A stretch of DNA of 64,000 nucleotides from CAVRUH01 sp963822595 (lineage in GTDB: Bacteria > Chlamydiota > Chlamydiia > Chlamydiales > Waddliaceae), in contig CAWGIG010000003.1 in assembly GCA_963822595.1 (NCBI GenBank), forward strand, positions 372,001 to 436,000, given 5' to 3'. The notes beneath the pieces were generated by a model, which did no database searches, had not been told where the DNA came from, and worked only from the letters and a program-made list of their open reading frames with translations. Positions 53,776 through 63,307 of the stretch are shown one piece after another (positions within the stretch are counted from its first letter, which is position 1; each line of letters begins with the position of its first letter). The position numbers and the translations under genes are program-made.

Positions 53776-54382
53776 TTTTCAGGATATCGAAAAGAGGATT
53801 AAAGAAAATCTTATTCGGATTTTTAAGGAAACTGCATGGGGGATAAAGCCAAACGTTGAGGAACTATCCTATCTATATTCAAATACAACAATGCTGTTGG
53901 AAAACGGCGAGAATCACAACCATTATAAGCAAGTTGTTAGCCTATTAGGCGAAGGCGTGCTGGCCATTTTAGGGGGAAGACAGACCTCTATCTACCAATT
54001 GCTCAAGTTTGCTCCCAAATCGATTCAGGAAACAGCCATCCATGCAATTTTAACGATGAGACGTTATCGTGTTGTAAAATACGTTCAACATATGATTTTA
54101 TCATGGGCCCTTACGCCCACGGATGAGAATATTAAGAAAGCAATGAACATTGTCCTCCACGCCAATGGATATTTAAACAGATCAAATATCATGCTATCTG
54201 TCAGGTATGACCCGGTAGTTATCTGCTTTTCTGATGACAGGTTAATAGAGCTTCCCACTTTTTTATGGGGGGACAAACTCATTGAAAGGGTGACGGATTT
54301 AAAAGATCAAGAAAATGAAGAAAAAGAGCCTACGGAAAAGAAAAGGAAGATCGACGAATTCGATGTTGAAACTCTAGAGTGA
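53717..54382 (+). CDS. Unknown protein downstream of the papain-like candidate
   Basis: 221 residues from ATG 53717 (AGGAG eight bases upstream), inside the end of the previous gene. It is helical, with a C-terminal Lys/Glu-rich tail ending KRKIDEFDVETLE, resembling a nuclear-localisation-like basic cluster (KKRKI). No family is recognised. Overlap with its neighbour suggests translational coupling. Confidence 0.55.
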   Translation: MSYDIGLRQSIACPYAIQHNFQDIEKRIKENLIRIFKETAWGIKPNVEELSYLYSNTTMLLENGENHNHYKQVVSLLGEGVLAILGGRQTSIYQLLKFAPKSIQETAIHAILTMRRYRVVKYVQHMILSWALTPTDENIKKAMNIVLHANGYLNRSNIMLSVRYDPVVICFSDDRLIELPTFLWGDKLIERVTDLKDQENEEKEPTEKKRKIDEFDVETLE

Positions 54383-54394
54383 ATCATTTCATAG

Positions 54395-54810
54395 GGGCTG
54401 AAAGCTTCATGAAGGCTGAAAGCCTGCCTTTGTTAGCACAGGCAGAGCGAAGCGCAATGTCATCAACTTAAAATAGTTTATCATTTCATGAGGGCTGAAA
54501 GCCAGCCTTTTGATAGTCCAGGCAGAGCAAAGCGAAGGCCTGGGTTGACGTCGATAAAAAAGTCAGAGCCCTGGAAGGGCGACTCATTTTGGTGAAATTA
54601 TATCTATGCAAAAATGGATGAGTCGCCCTTGCAGGGCTTTTTCATTTTTTTCACCTTTGCACCCAGGCCTTCGCTTTGCTCTGCCTGGGCTGTCACGAAA
54701 CTGGCTTTCAGCCCTCATGAAATTGATAAACATTCTTTAAGTGATGACATTGCACTTCGCTCTGCCTTGGCTATCAAAAGCCAGGTTCAACCCTCATGAA
54801 ACGGACAAAC
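54395..54810. repeat. Repeat island of GGGCTGAAAGCC and GAGTCGCCC inverted elements
   Basis: Left elements (CATGAGGGCTGAAAGCCAGC; CAGGCAGAGCAAAGCGAAGG) recur inverted on the right (CCTTCGCTTTGCTCTGCCTG; GGCTTTCAGCCCTCATGA). A central hairpin has GGGCGACTCATT mirrored by GATGAGTCGCCC. Open frames in it are repeat artefacts. Confidence 0.85.
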
Positions 54811-54889
54811 TATCGATAAATCGATTCCCTCCCACAATCAATTCTCTATTCACCATTATTAAGGTTATGTTAATATAAATATATTATGA

Positions 54890-54919
54890 TTGCTATTAAT
54901 ATGATTTAATGCTGATAAT
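54890..54919 (+). promoter_or_regulatory. Candidate promoter of the alpha/beta hydrolase gene
   Basis: TTGCTA (54890-54895), 18 bases, GATAAT (54914-54919), about 65 bases before the ATG, which has AGGAGG upstream. Confidence 0.4.
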
Positions 54920-54983
54920 GAAATTAAGAGAGGATTAAATAATAAACTCATAGCCTTTTAAAGTTTTCAGTAGGAGGCAATAT

Positions 54984-55922
54984 ATGAGGAGTATATTAAA
55001 ATTATTTATAATAATATTGATTATTGCTGTTGGTTATGTGTTTATTTTTAAGAATCCTGACATTCCAGCGAGTGTTCTTACGGAAAAATACGGACAACCT
55101 CCATCAAAAATCATACAGTTACCCTCAGGTGTGAAGGTAAACTACAGGGATGAGGGAAACCCTAATGGAAAACCCCTTGTCTTACTGCATGGTTCTAATG
55201 CATCACTGTATGTATGGGTGCCTTGGGTGAAAATTCTTGGAAAAGATTTTAGGATTATTTCTGTGGATCTTCCCGGTCATGGACTGACAGGTCCGGTGCT
55301 GAATGGAGATTATAGTACCGTAGGCATGGCAAATTTTGTGAATGAATTCGCTAATACACTAGGGCTGAAAAAATTTGCATTAGCAGGGAACTCTATGGGT
55401 GGAAATGTTGCTGCCCGATTTGCTCTTATGTTTCCGGATCGATTGGATCATCTTATATTATTAGATGCCTCGGGAATCCCTTCGAAAAAACCTACAGAGA
55501 AGAGTTTGGCATTTTTTATAATGACGACGCCTATATTACAGAAGATTTCGTTATATCTCTCTCCCCGGTTTCTATATGAAAACATATTAAAAAGCACTGT
55601 AGCCAATCCTAAAGTTATCACTAAGGAAGATGTGGACCGAACCTGGGAATTAAATAGACTTACAGGAGAGCGGGAAGCAACACTTAAAAGATTTCAAACT
55701 CCGAATGATCGCTATGTGGAACAAAATGCATCCAAAATTACTGTACCAACATTAATCATCTGGGGAGAAAAAGATACTGTGACTCCGCCAGATGTTGCTG
55801 AGGCTTATCATGATGCAATTAAAGGATCAAAGCTGATCATTTATAAAGACGTAGGGCATTCTCCGATGATTGAGGTTCCCCAGAAAAGCGCTGAGGATGT
55901 AAAAGCGTTCCTCAATTCATGA
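54984..55922 (+). CDS. Membrane-anchored alpha/beta hydrolase
   Basis: 312 residues with an N-terminal anchor or signal (RSILKLFIIILIIAVGYVFI). Alpha/beta hydrolase landmarks: LLHGSNAS (oxyanion loop), VDLPGHGLTG, nucleophile elbow AGNSMGGNVA, acid TLIIWGEKDTVTP and His in VGHSPMIE. The substrate is unknown; the active site faces the periplasm if the helix is an anchor. It is 51 bases from the cytochrome c gene and may be co-transcribed. Confidence 0.88.
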   Translation: MRSILKLFIIILIIAVGYVFIFKNPDIPASVLTEKYGQPPSKIIQLPSGVKVNYRDEGNPNGKPLVLLHGSNASLYVWVPWVKILGKDFRIISVDLPGHGLTGPVLNGDYSTVGMANFVNEFANTLGLKKFALAGNSMGGNVAARFALMFPDRLDHLILLDASGIPSKKPTEKSLAFFIMTTPILQKISLYLSPRFLYENILKSTVANPKVITKEDVDRTWELNRLTGEREATLKRFQTPNDRYVEQNASKITVPTLIIWGEKDTVTPPDVAEAYHDAIKGSKLIIYKDVGHSPMIEVPQKSAEDVKAFLNS

Positions 55923-55973
55923 TCGGTTGCCGCTTAATAAGAACTATTTTATTTAAGTGCGAAAACGCATAAG

Positions 55974-56792
55974 ATGAATTTTAAAAGGGTTTGTTTTATG
56001 TGTCGCATTTTTTTTACTTTTTTTTGCTTAGTTGTTGTGGGTGTTTCCGGCTTTATTTTTCTGACATCGGAAAGTGGAATCGATTCCGATAACTTGATAG
56101 AGTCCTTGAATTTTACACTTGTGGATCCCCAGATGGCACCCCCTGATATACGACCCACAGTCATGCGTGGTTACCACATCATCTTAGAAACAAAAAAGTA
56201 TCTTCCTGAATACACTGGAGACCGAATCAACTGTACAAATTGTCATTTTGCCGGAGGAAATACCCTGGGGGGTGTCAAGGAAGGGATCTCTTTAGTGGGT
56301 GTGACGAAGAAATATCCTAGAAAACTTGATGATGGAACAGAGCTATCATTGCCACAAAGAATTAACTCTTGCTTTAAGAAAAGTTTAAACGGAAAACCCC
56401 TCCCTGTGGATAGCGAACCAATGAAAACGATGATCGTTTATTTGGAATGGATCTCTAGTCCTGTGATGAACATTGAAAAGATGTCCTGGCTAGGACAAAA
56501 GCCCATTGAATCCACCCATGTCCCAAATCCGCTGAATGGAGAAAGATTGTTTCATATTTACTGTTCCACTTGTCATGGAGACGATGGGCAAGGCCAAGAT
56601 CGGGGGGAAGATTTAGGCTATCCACCTCTATGGGGGCCAGACTCTTTCAATACTCAAGCAGGTATGAATGATCTAATCTATATAACACCTTTTATCTATC
56701 AGAATATGCCTTATAATGATCCGGACCTCTCCAAGGAAGACGCTCTTGATATAGCTTCATTTATTATTAAACAGCCAAGACCTACAAAGTGA
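55974..56792 (+). CDS. Dihaem c-type cytochrome, TsdA-like
   Basis: The 272-residue protein has an N-terminal export helix and two haem c sites: CTNCH (about residue 84) and CSTCH (about 200). Between them, RINSCFKKSLNGKPLPVDS and the following YLEWIS match the thiosulfate dehydrogenase TsdA pattern (RINGCFERSMNGKPLP type). The family oxidises thiosulfate or reduces tetrathionate in the periplasm; activity is inferred. An internal ATG at 55998 has a better Shine-Dalgarno (AAAAGGG). c-type cytochromes are unexpected in Chlamydiae and need a haem-attachment system that is not visible here. Confidence 0.85.
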   Translation: MNFKRVCFMCRIFFTFFCLVVVGVSGFIFLTSESGIDSDNLIESLNFTLVDPQMAPPDIRPTVMRGYHIILETKKYLPEYTGDRINCTNCHFAGGNTLGGVKEGISLVGVTKKYPRKLDDGTELSLPQRINSCFKKSLNGKPLPVDSEPMKTMIVYLEWISSPVMNIEKMSWLGQKPIESTHVPNPLNGERLFHIYCSTCHGDDGQGQDRGEDLGYPPLWGPDSFNTQAGMNDLIYITPFIYQNMPYNDPDLSKEDALDIASFIIKQPRPTK

Positions 56793-59565
56793 CGGCAAGA
56801 ACGCCATTTTCATCGAGATTACCGGCGTGGTTACCATGTAATTCGTCATCTTCGGGATTATCTTCAGAAAGTGAATTAATTTTCAAAATTCCCGATCTAT
56901 GCATCGCTGAAAAATAGGTACGAACCCGTTCTGTAGTGTCGGATTGAATCCTGGAAGGTAATTCCCATAGTTCACTGATTTTATGCCAAGTTTGTGCGTC
57001 TTGAGGTTTATCAAATTGATACTGAGTATGCGAATCATAACGAGTAAAGACAACCCCGTGCTCATCTTCATCACCAAACTTGCGCGCATGGGGTGTCACA
57101 TAGTCGCGGCTATCAGGAGATTTTGCCTTCGATGTTACAGCTTGTAGAACGGCATCATAGTCCAACCACTCCATCTTCTGTTCATTCTCGTTCTTAACGG
57201 CGCCCAAATGAACTTCTCCACTTTGGGGAACGAAATCTCCGGCCTCTTGCCTGCGGACGATGATAAATTTTGCCTTAATCTTTTCTAATAATTTACGATG
57301 TTCATTTCCAAAAGCAATAAAGGCCTCATTATCCTCTTCATTAATCGCAGGATCATCGAAAATATGTGCTGAAAGAGTGTGCCCAGGAAGGGGTACGCGC
57401 CGCGTGGAAGCCGAATAGTAGACCATAAATCTCTGAGCGCATGCGCCGCCTAAGCTATGGCCAACTAAAGCTAAATCTTGGTGTGTTTTCGAAGCTATGT
57501 CTTCCTTGCGCTCTTTAGCTTTTAGAGCAAGAAAATCACTCCATTCTTTTAATACTCCTCCATCTTGGGAATTAGCAATGAATTCATTAAGTTTTACAAT
57601 TAACTCTCTCTCTTCGGGAGTTTTATTTTTTGCGGGCCCATCCCACCACTCAAGCAAATCTGCAGCTTTTTTGATTAAAATTTCAGCTTCTGCTCTTGCT
57701 TTTGCTTTTAATTCCGGATCGCGAATGGCTTCAATCTGTGCTTTTAACTTCTGAGGGACTTCTCTAAGAAAAGCCTCCAGTTTTTTGATTTCATTAGTTT
57801 TGGAATCAAAGCCATATCTAACAGCATATCTTAAGGAATTATCTAGAAGTTTCCACTGTTCGAAGCGGGTAATCAGCTTGTTTTTACGGCATTTATGTAT
57901 GAGCTCCAAGAAGTCGGAATCGTGTGTGCGAATGAATTGCTTGAGGGTAGGCTTCTCACATTTTGCCTCAATCTCTTTAATCAATTCTTGGCTTGCCCTT
58001 TTTAGATTGTCATAACCGGGCTGGGAATGGTAGGCGACCCAAACTGGAATTGTGCGTGAATTAAAGAAATCTGTCTCTACTTTTTTATTGAAAAGATGAT
58101 GTGATCCCTCATATCCGGGGGAATTGATGGGACTGAAGTCGTTTTTGTAAGATGCCGTTCCATCCAGGCTATAGCGAGATGAAGAAGTGCTTCTATAAAG
58201 TTTAATTGCCGGTAAGTTGGAATCTTTACAGGTAGGTTCGAGTGTATAGGAAAAAATTCCGCGGGTGTTATTGATCCAGCTAGTTACTTTATAATAGCCA
58301 TTTGGAGCAGGGATGATTGCACCTACCCGAAAGGATTTTCCGCCCTCTTGTTTTTGATACAAATGCTTTTTGCATAAGACAAACGCGAGGTCTTCAATGA
58401 AACAATGCCAATTGCGTTTGTCATCCCAAGTACGCTGCCTTATTTTATAACAAACTTGCGAAAATTCTTGCTGGTCAAGCCAAGGTTTAAATTTCGTACC
58501 ATCGCCAAGGGTATACCATCCGCTGATTTTCCCCCTTATTGTTCTTCCCGTAAAAATTTTTTCTTTTTCTGCATCTGTGAGTTCATAAATACTCATTAAA
58601 CGAGCGAAATCTTTTTCTTTGTTTATATCTAAACCATTAACCCAATCAGAAAATTGTTCACCAGAAAGTTCTAAGTTTTTTGTTAGCTTGGCTATTCCTA
58701 GAGTTTCTCTTACCGGGAAAACCTTACGATTACTCTGTAAATGTTTGGCTAACTTTTTAATATCTCTCACTTCGACATGACTTGTTCCGACATTAATTCT
58801 ATAAATTACTTCTGCAGTTAGGGGTTGGTTTTGTTCAATCATTCTGTCAAAGCTAAAACCATACTGGACTTGAATGCGATCAATGATTTTTTTGCCAAAT
58901 TGTTTTTCGACAAATTTTCTGTATTCAATTATCGCGTTCTGCTTTTGAAAATCGGTAACCGATGAATCATCTCTTACGACCAAATGATCGTTTTCAACTA
59001 TTATTTGGAATTTTGCCCCGCCCAGCTTATCGTATTCAACATCTCTCCATGAATGGATATGTTCAAATTTTTGAAACAATTTCTTGGCAATGCGTGTAAA
59101 TGGATCTGAATATAGATCTTCTGATTTGTATTCTTCACTATTATAGGCCTCTATGGGAAGGTTTTTCTCGGGCCAAGCCATTGCAATTTTTGGTTTATAA
59201 AAAAACCAGGGAAGAATGGATTCAGTTATACTATATTCTATTTTAGTCTCATTCTTAATAATTTTGAAGAATCGCAAAAAATAAGCAATAATCCTCAAAA
59301 TAAGATTTGATTTTGGATGCAAGATAAATTTTCTTTCTCCGACCCTGAAATATACAGGCAACACATCAGAACGGACCCTTTCTTTAGCTTCTTCGTCCAT
59401 TTGTTTAAACAATTCATGAACAATTTTATAACGTTGATAAGGTTCTTTTATGACATTTGCGCATTTTTCGAAGTCGACCGAAACTTCTGCATTGAATACC
59501 TTATTTGGTTCCAAAGCATAAATAGTATCGGAAGTTCTAAAAAAATCTAATTTAACATCTGACAT
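56782..59565 (-). CDS. Large protein with lipase GHSLGG motif, putative effector
   Basis: 927 residues, no signal peptide. The first ~550 residues are unrecognised; a hydrophobic patch occurs near 90-105 (LILRIIAYFLRFFKII). A charged helical region spans ~560-690. A class-3-lipase-like segment contains LALVGHSLGGACAQRFMVYY with Ser704, followed by a strand with FDDPAINEED and later VRRQEAGDFVP, which may hold the Asp. The assignment as a host-directed lipase is inferred. It converges on the cytochrome gene with an 11-base overlap. Confidence 0.72.
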   Translation of the reverse strand: MSDVKLDFFRTSDTIYALEPNKVFNAEVSVDFEKCANVIKEPYQRYKIVHELFKQMDEEAKERVRSDVLPVYFRVGERKFILHPKSNLILRIIAYFLRFFKIIKNETKIEYSITESILPWFFYKPKIAMAWPEKNLPIEAYNSEEYKSEDLYSDPFTRIAKKLFQKFEHIHSWRDVEYDKLGGAKFQIIVENDHLVVRDDSSVTDFQKQNAIIEYRKFVEKQFGKKIIDRIQVQYGFSFDRMIEQNQPLTAEVIYRINVGTSHVEVRDIKKLAKHLQSNRKVFPVRETLGIAKLTKNLELSGEQFSDWVNGLDINKEKDFARLMSIYELTDAEKEKIFTGRTIRGKISGWYTLGDGTKFKPWLDQQEFSQVCYKIRQRTWDDKRNWHCFIEDLAFVLCKKHLYQKQEGGKSFRVGAIIPAPNGYYKVTSWINNTRGIFSYTLEPTCKDSNLPAIKLYRSTSSSRYSLDGTASYKNDFSPINSPGYEGSHHLFNKKVETDFFNSRTIPVWVAYHSQPGYDNLKRASQELIKEIEAKCEKPTLKQFIRTHDSDFLELIHKCRKNKLITRFEQWKLLDNSLRYAVRYGFDSKTNEIKKLEAFLREVPQKLKAQIEAIRDPELKAKARAEAEILIKKAADLLEWWDGPAKNKTPEERELIVKLNEFIANSQDGGVLKEWSDFLALKAKERKEDIASKTHQDLALVGHSLGGACAQRFMVYYSASTRRVPLPGHTLSAHIFDDPAINEEDNEAFIAFGNEHRKLLEKIKAKFIIVRRQEAGDFVPQSGEVHLGAVKNENEQKMEWLDYDAVLQAVTSKAKSPDSRDYVTPHARKFGDEDEHGVVFTRYDSHTQYQFDKPQDAQTWHKISELWELPSRIQSDTTERVRTYFSAMHRSGILKINSLSEDNPEDDELHGNHAGNLDENGVLAVTL

Positions 59566-59635
59566 AATCTTAACAATTTCTTAATATAATTAGTAACTAT
59601 TATATCATAAAAATGACTTTTTATCTATAATTTTA

Positions 59636-59890
59636 TTAAAATTTAAAATGAACGAATATCCTACCGAAATTTTTACTATCTTTTTCGATTCGATGATAGA
59701 GGGCTTTTATATGTTTTTGCTCTAGAAAACGTAGTACTTTTTTCTTTAATTGACCACTTCCTTTACCCGGAATGATTTCAACCAGGGTGATTTTTTTAGC
59801 CACAGCCTCGTCGATAATCCGGGATAGTTCTTTGTCTATGAGGTCCCCTTTATTGAAGATATCATGTAAATCTATTTTTAATTTAGCCAT
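59636..59890 (-). CDS. Small stand-alone Smr-domain protein
   Basis: 84 residues with the Smr pattern: KIDLHDI at the start, then VEIIPGKGSGQLKKKVLRFLEQK (the usual I-HGKGxG-L with Pro in place of His). Smr domains bind or nick nucleic acids. GGAGG precedes the ATG. It is a minimal version lacking any MutS2-like extension. Confidence 0.85.
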   Translation of the reverse strand: MAKLKIDLHDIFNKGDLIDKELSRIIDEAVAKKITLVEIIPGKGSGQLKKKVLRFLEQKHIKALYHRIEKDSKNFGRIFVHFKF

Positions 59891-59975
59891 TCCCGGTCCT
59901 CCGAAGAGTTGTTATTTTCTTCCATATTAATACGATTCAAATTTATAACAACATCTTTTAACCCGGAGTTTTTAT

Positions 59976-62069
59976 ATGTTTCCAGCACCTATAGGATCAG
60001 TATGTGTTTCAAGAAATTATGAATCAAAAACCTTGAGAGAAGAGAATCCTTCTTTAGAACCCAGTCCACCGGTCGCAAAACGAATCAGAGCGGAATTTAC
60101 AGCACATGGGGACACCAGAATCGATCATTACCACTGGTTTCGCGACAAAAATCACCCGGATTCCATCCGCTATTTCGAAGAATGGAATGCCTATACCGCA
60201 AAAATGCTGGAACCCCTTCGGCCTCTCACTGAACAGCTTAATAAAGAGTTCATCTCGCGCATCGAACACACCTATAAATCTGTCCCCTACAAAGTTGGAG
60301 AATACGACTATTATCACAGGATGGAAGAAGGAAAAGAATATCCTATTTTCTGTCGCTTTAAAGAACAAGAAGAAATCATTCTCGACGTCAATGAATTGGC
60401 AAAAGAGCATGAATATGTCAATATCCAGACATTGGAACCCAGTCCCGATGGAAAATATGTCGCCTTTTCAATAGACACTAAAGGAACCCAGTTTGGACCT
60501 ATCTATATAAAAGATATGTCTTCAGGAAAATTTTTTGATGAAGAGGTTCTTCCTTTAACCGGAGGAGATATCGAGTGGACAAATGACTCCCGATCTATTT
60601 GGTACACTAGCGTGGACGAAGAAATGCGCACTGATAAAATTTATTTTCACAGAATGGGCACTCATCCTGAAAATGATCTTATGGTTCTATCTGAGATCAA
60701 TCCTGAATTTAGTTTAGGATTAACAAAAGATAAGTTAAATCGACACATCGTCATATCGTCAGGGAGTAAAGACACTTCAGAAATATTTTTGGCAGATGTT
60801 GACAATCCAAATGTTCCTTTAAAAGGGATCCAACCTAGGATAAAGGGAATCGATTGTAATTTTTTGGCTGCTGAAAACTTAGGTTATTTTCTTATCTCGG
60901 AAAACCGAGGAAATACATTTGTACAGGTCTCCCCTATTGACGATCTTAACAATAGGGAGCAAATTACCTTTGGCTATCACGTAGAGGATCTCACATTGTT
61001 TAAAGACTATTTGGCGATCCTTAAGAGAAAAGACGGGCTTTTGAAAATTGAAGTGAGAAGTCTTCTTGATGGTTCGACACACGATGTGGTGCTCCCTTTT
61101 GAAATCGGAGATATTGGTTTTGAGTATAATGAAGAATACAATACATCTTTTCTCCGATTCACTTTCGAAAGTTCTGTAATGCCGAGAACCACGTATAGCT
61201 ATGATATGGGCAAGAGGACATTTGAAGTCTTACGACAAGTTAAAGCAGGAGATTTTAATCCCAATCTATTTACTACGGAAAGGATTTGGGCTACTGCGGA
61301 TGATGGAACACAAGTGCCTATTACGCTTTGCTATAAAAAGGGCATGATCCGTGACGGAAAAACTCCCATGTATCTTTATGCCTATGGATCCTATGGGGTA
61401 ACCATCGATCCTTATTTTAGCAATTTAAAAGCCTCTTTAATCGAAAGAGATGTGTGCTGGGCGATTGCCCACATACGCGGCGGCGGAGACCTTGGCAGGC
61501 AATGGTATGCGGAAGGGTGCATGATGAAGAAGATGAATACTTTCACTGACTTCATTAATTGTGCCGAACATCTAATTAAGCAGGGGTATACTTCATCGGA
61601 TAGGCTTGTCATTCACGGAGGAAGTGCAGGCGGTTTATTGATGGGTGCTGTGATCAATAGGCGTCCTGATCTCTTTAAGGCGTGTTTAGCTGAAGTTCCT
61701 TTTGTAGATGTCCTAACTACGATGTTCGATGAAACGCTTCCACTCACTACCCAGGAATGGAACGAATGGGGAAATCCCAATGATTCCGCAGCTTATGAGT
61801 ACATGAAACAATATTCGCCTGTTGATAATGTAAGGAGTCAAAATTATCCGCATCTTTATATCACCACCGGAGTTAACGACGCGCAAGTATCATGTCATGA
61901 GCCTGCAAAATGGGTGGCAAAGCTTTTAGAATACAAAACGGATCATAATCCGATCCTTTTTGAAATCAATATGGGAGCCGGCCATCATGGAAAATCGGGG
62001 CGCTATGCAGCGTATGAGGAGGAAGCTCCGCGATTTGCGTTTTTGCTGAATTTGCTAAAGGGAAACTAA
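59976..62069 (+). CDS. ptrB: Prolyl oligopeptidase family serine protease (oligopeptidase B-like)
   Basis: S9A peptidases cut short peptides after basic or Pro residues. 697 residues: an N-terminal part with DHYHWFRDKNHPD, a beta-propeller (about 80-420), then the catalytic domain with YAYGSYGVTIDPYFS, HIRGGGDLGRQWYAEG, nucleophile HGGSAGGLLMGAV and the C-terminal His region GAGHHGKSGRY. The Asp region is GVNDAQVS. Features such as GGGDLG favour oligopeptidase B. GGAG lies before the ATG. Confidence 0.92.
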   Translation: MFPAPIGSVCVSRNYESKTLREENPSLEPSPPVAKRIRAEFTAHGDTRIDHYHWFRDKNHPDSIRYFEEWNAYTAKMLEPLRPLTEQLNKEFISRIEHTYKSVPYKVGEYDYYHRMEEGKEYPIFCRFKEQEEIILDVNELAKEHEYVNIQTLEPSPDGKYVAFSIDTKGTQFGPIYIKDMSSGKFFDEEVLPLTGGDIEWTNDSRSIWYTSVDEEMRTDKIYFHRMGTHPENDLMVLSEINPEFSLGLTKDKLNRHIVISSGSKDTSEIFLADVDNPNVPLKGIQPRIKGIDCNFLAAENLGYFLISENRGNTFVQVSPIDDLNNREQITFGYHVEDLTLFKDYLAILKRKDGLLKIEVRSLLDGSTHDVVLPFEIGDIGFEYNEEYNTSFLRFTFESSVMPRTTYSYDMGKRTFEVLRQVKAGDFNPNLFTTERIWATADDGTQVPITLCYKKGMIRDGKTPMYLYAYGSYGVTIDPYFSNLKASLIERDVCWAIAHIRGGGDLGRQWYAEGCMMKKMNTFTDFINCAEHLIKQGYTSSDRLVIHGGSAGGLLMGAVINRRPDLFKACLAEVPFVDVLTTMFDETLPLTTQEWNEWGNPNDSAAYEYMKQYSPVDNVRSQNYPHLYITTGVNDAQVSCHEPAKWVAKLLEYKTDHNPILFEINMGAGHHGKSGRYAAYEEEAPRFAFLLNLLKGN

Positions 62070-62089
62070 TAAACGTGTTTACAAGATAA

Positions 62090-62148
62090 GCAGGATCGCA
62101 AGCGGCATGTTTTTTATCCTGCCGCTTGCGATCCTGCTTATCCTGTTA
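62090..62148. repeat. Minimal AACAGGATAAGCAGG inverted repeat, copy 7
   Basis: The arms ACAAGATAAGCAGGATCGCA and mirror are separated by only a few bases, without the AT-rich centre. It sits between two convergent genes and could form a compact terminator stem. Confidence 0.85.
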
Positions 62149-63300
62149 TTATTGGCTATATAATCTATTTTCAAGGGAAGGCACTATGCTTAGCGAAGTT
62201 TTAAGAGCAAGGTATTCCCTTTCTGCTTGTTTTCTTTTTTCGGGAGTATTACCGAGGACAGCTCGAATCAAAAGATTTTTGGGAGTATCTTCGGGATCGA
62301 TGAACTCAAGCACCTGTGTCGAATAGCCCTGCGATTCCAAGATAAGAGCTCTTGCAGCATCTGTAGTGAGGGAAGCGAATCTTTCCTTAAGGATTCCATA
62401 GTCAAAAATCCCCTTTAAGGAATCGGATTTCACCTGTTTAAATAATTCATGCTGGCAGCATGGAGCCGCAAGGATAACTTGGCTCTTCCATTTTATCGCT
62501 TGGGCTAGCGCAGCATCCGTCGCCGTATCGCAAGCATGTAATGCTATCACCATGCTCACGGAACCTTTTGGAGTAAAAGCTGCTATATCCCCTACCGCGA
62601 AAGTTAATCCGCCATATCCCAATTTCTTTGATAATATAGAACAAAAATCGATCACATCCGCTTTTAGATCGAGTCCGATCATTTGAATATTCAGATCTTT
62701 AACGAATCGAAGATAATAAAATAGGGCAAACGTAAGATAAGCTTTGCCACAGCCGAAGTCGATGATTGTTGCCTTAGACTCGAATTTAAGAGGGCTAATG
62801 GCATCTTGGACCATTTCGAGGAATCGGTTGATTTGTCGGAATTTAGCCATTTTTTGAGGATAAACCTTTCCATCCTTGTTCATTAATCCAAGTTCGACGA
62901 GAAAAGGCAAAGGTTCTCCTTCTGCAAGGAGGTAGTTTTTTTGCTTATTATGCGAGAGGGCCTTTAATTCTTTAGAAGGAGCTTTACGAAGAATTTTCGT
63001 TTCTCCTTTTTTATTTGTCAGTAAATGATAATCTCCATCGGTAGAAAACAGAAGACCCTGCTTAAAATCTACAAGAAGCCTATTTTGGAATAATGACAGG
63101 CAGGCATTGCTATCAATGTTGTTGTGTATTGCTTTATTATCAACCTGTTCGGTGATTTGATAGAGATTTTTTCCTTTCAGAGTGACAGGTCGAATTTCGA
63201 CTTTGGAGGCCCCCGATTTTCGAGGGCCGCTGAAAACTGCCTGTATTAAAGCATGTTCATCTAGGATATGATTTAATAAAGTCTCTAGTTCAGGGTGCAA
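62149..63300 (-). CDS. SAM-dependent methyltransferase (Methyltransf_32-like)
   Basis: 383 residues. SAM motif I is ATIIDFGCGKAYLTFALFYYL (about residues 180-200), followed by a MIGLDLKAD strand and VIALHACDTATDAAL, typical of the GSTCD-type PF13679 group. The target is unknown. The start is a TTG at 63300, seven bases after the upstream gene; Shine-Dalgarno is weak. Confidence 0.8.
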   Translation of the reverse strand: MHPELETLLNHILDEHALIQAVFSGPRKSGASKVEIRPVTLKGKNLYQITEQVDNKAIHNNIDSNACLSLFQNRLLVDFKQGLLFSTDGDYHLLTNKKGETKILRKAPSKELKALSHNKQKNYLLAEGEPLPFLVELGLMNKDGKVYPQKMAKFRQINRFLEMVQDAISPLKFESKATIIDFGCGKAYLTFALFYYLRFVKDLNIQMIGLDLKADVIDFCSILSKKLGYGGLTFAVGDIAAFTPKGSVSMVIALHACDTATDAALAQAIKWKSQVILAAPCCQHELFKQVKSDSLKGIFDYGILKERFASLTTDAARALILESQGYSTQVLEFIDPEDTPKNLLIRAVLGNTPEKRKQAEREYLALKTSLSIVPSLENRLYSQ

Positions 63301-63307
63301 GGTCTAC

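Noticed and set aside
54614..54799. 61-residue frame in the repeat island
   Set aside because: Encoded by inverted repeat elements and lacks a ribosome site.
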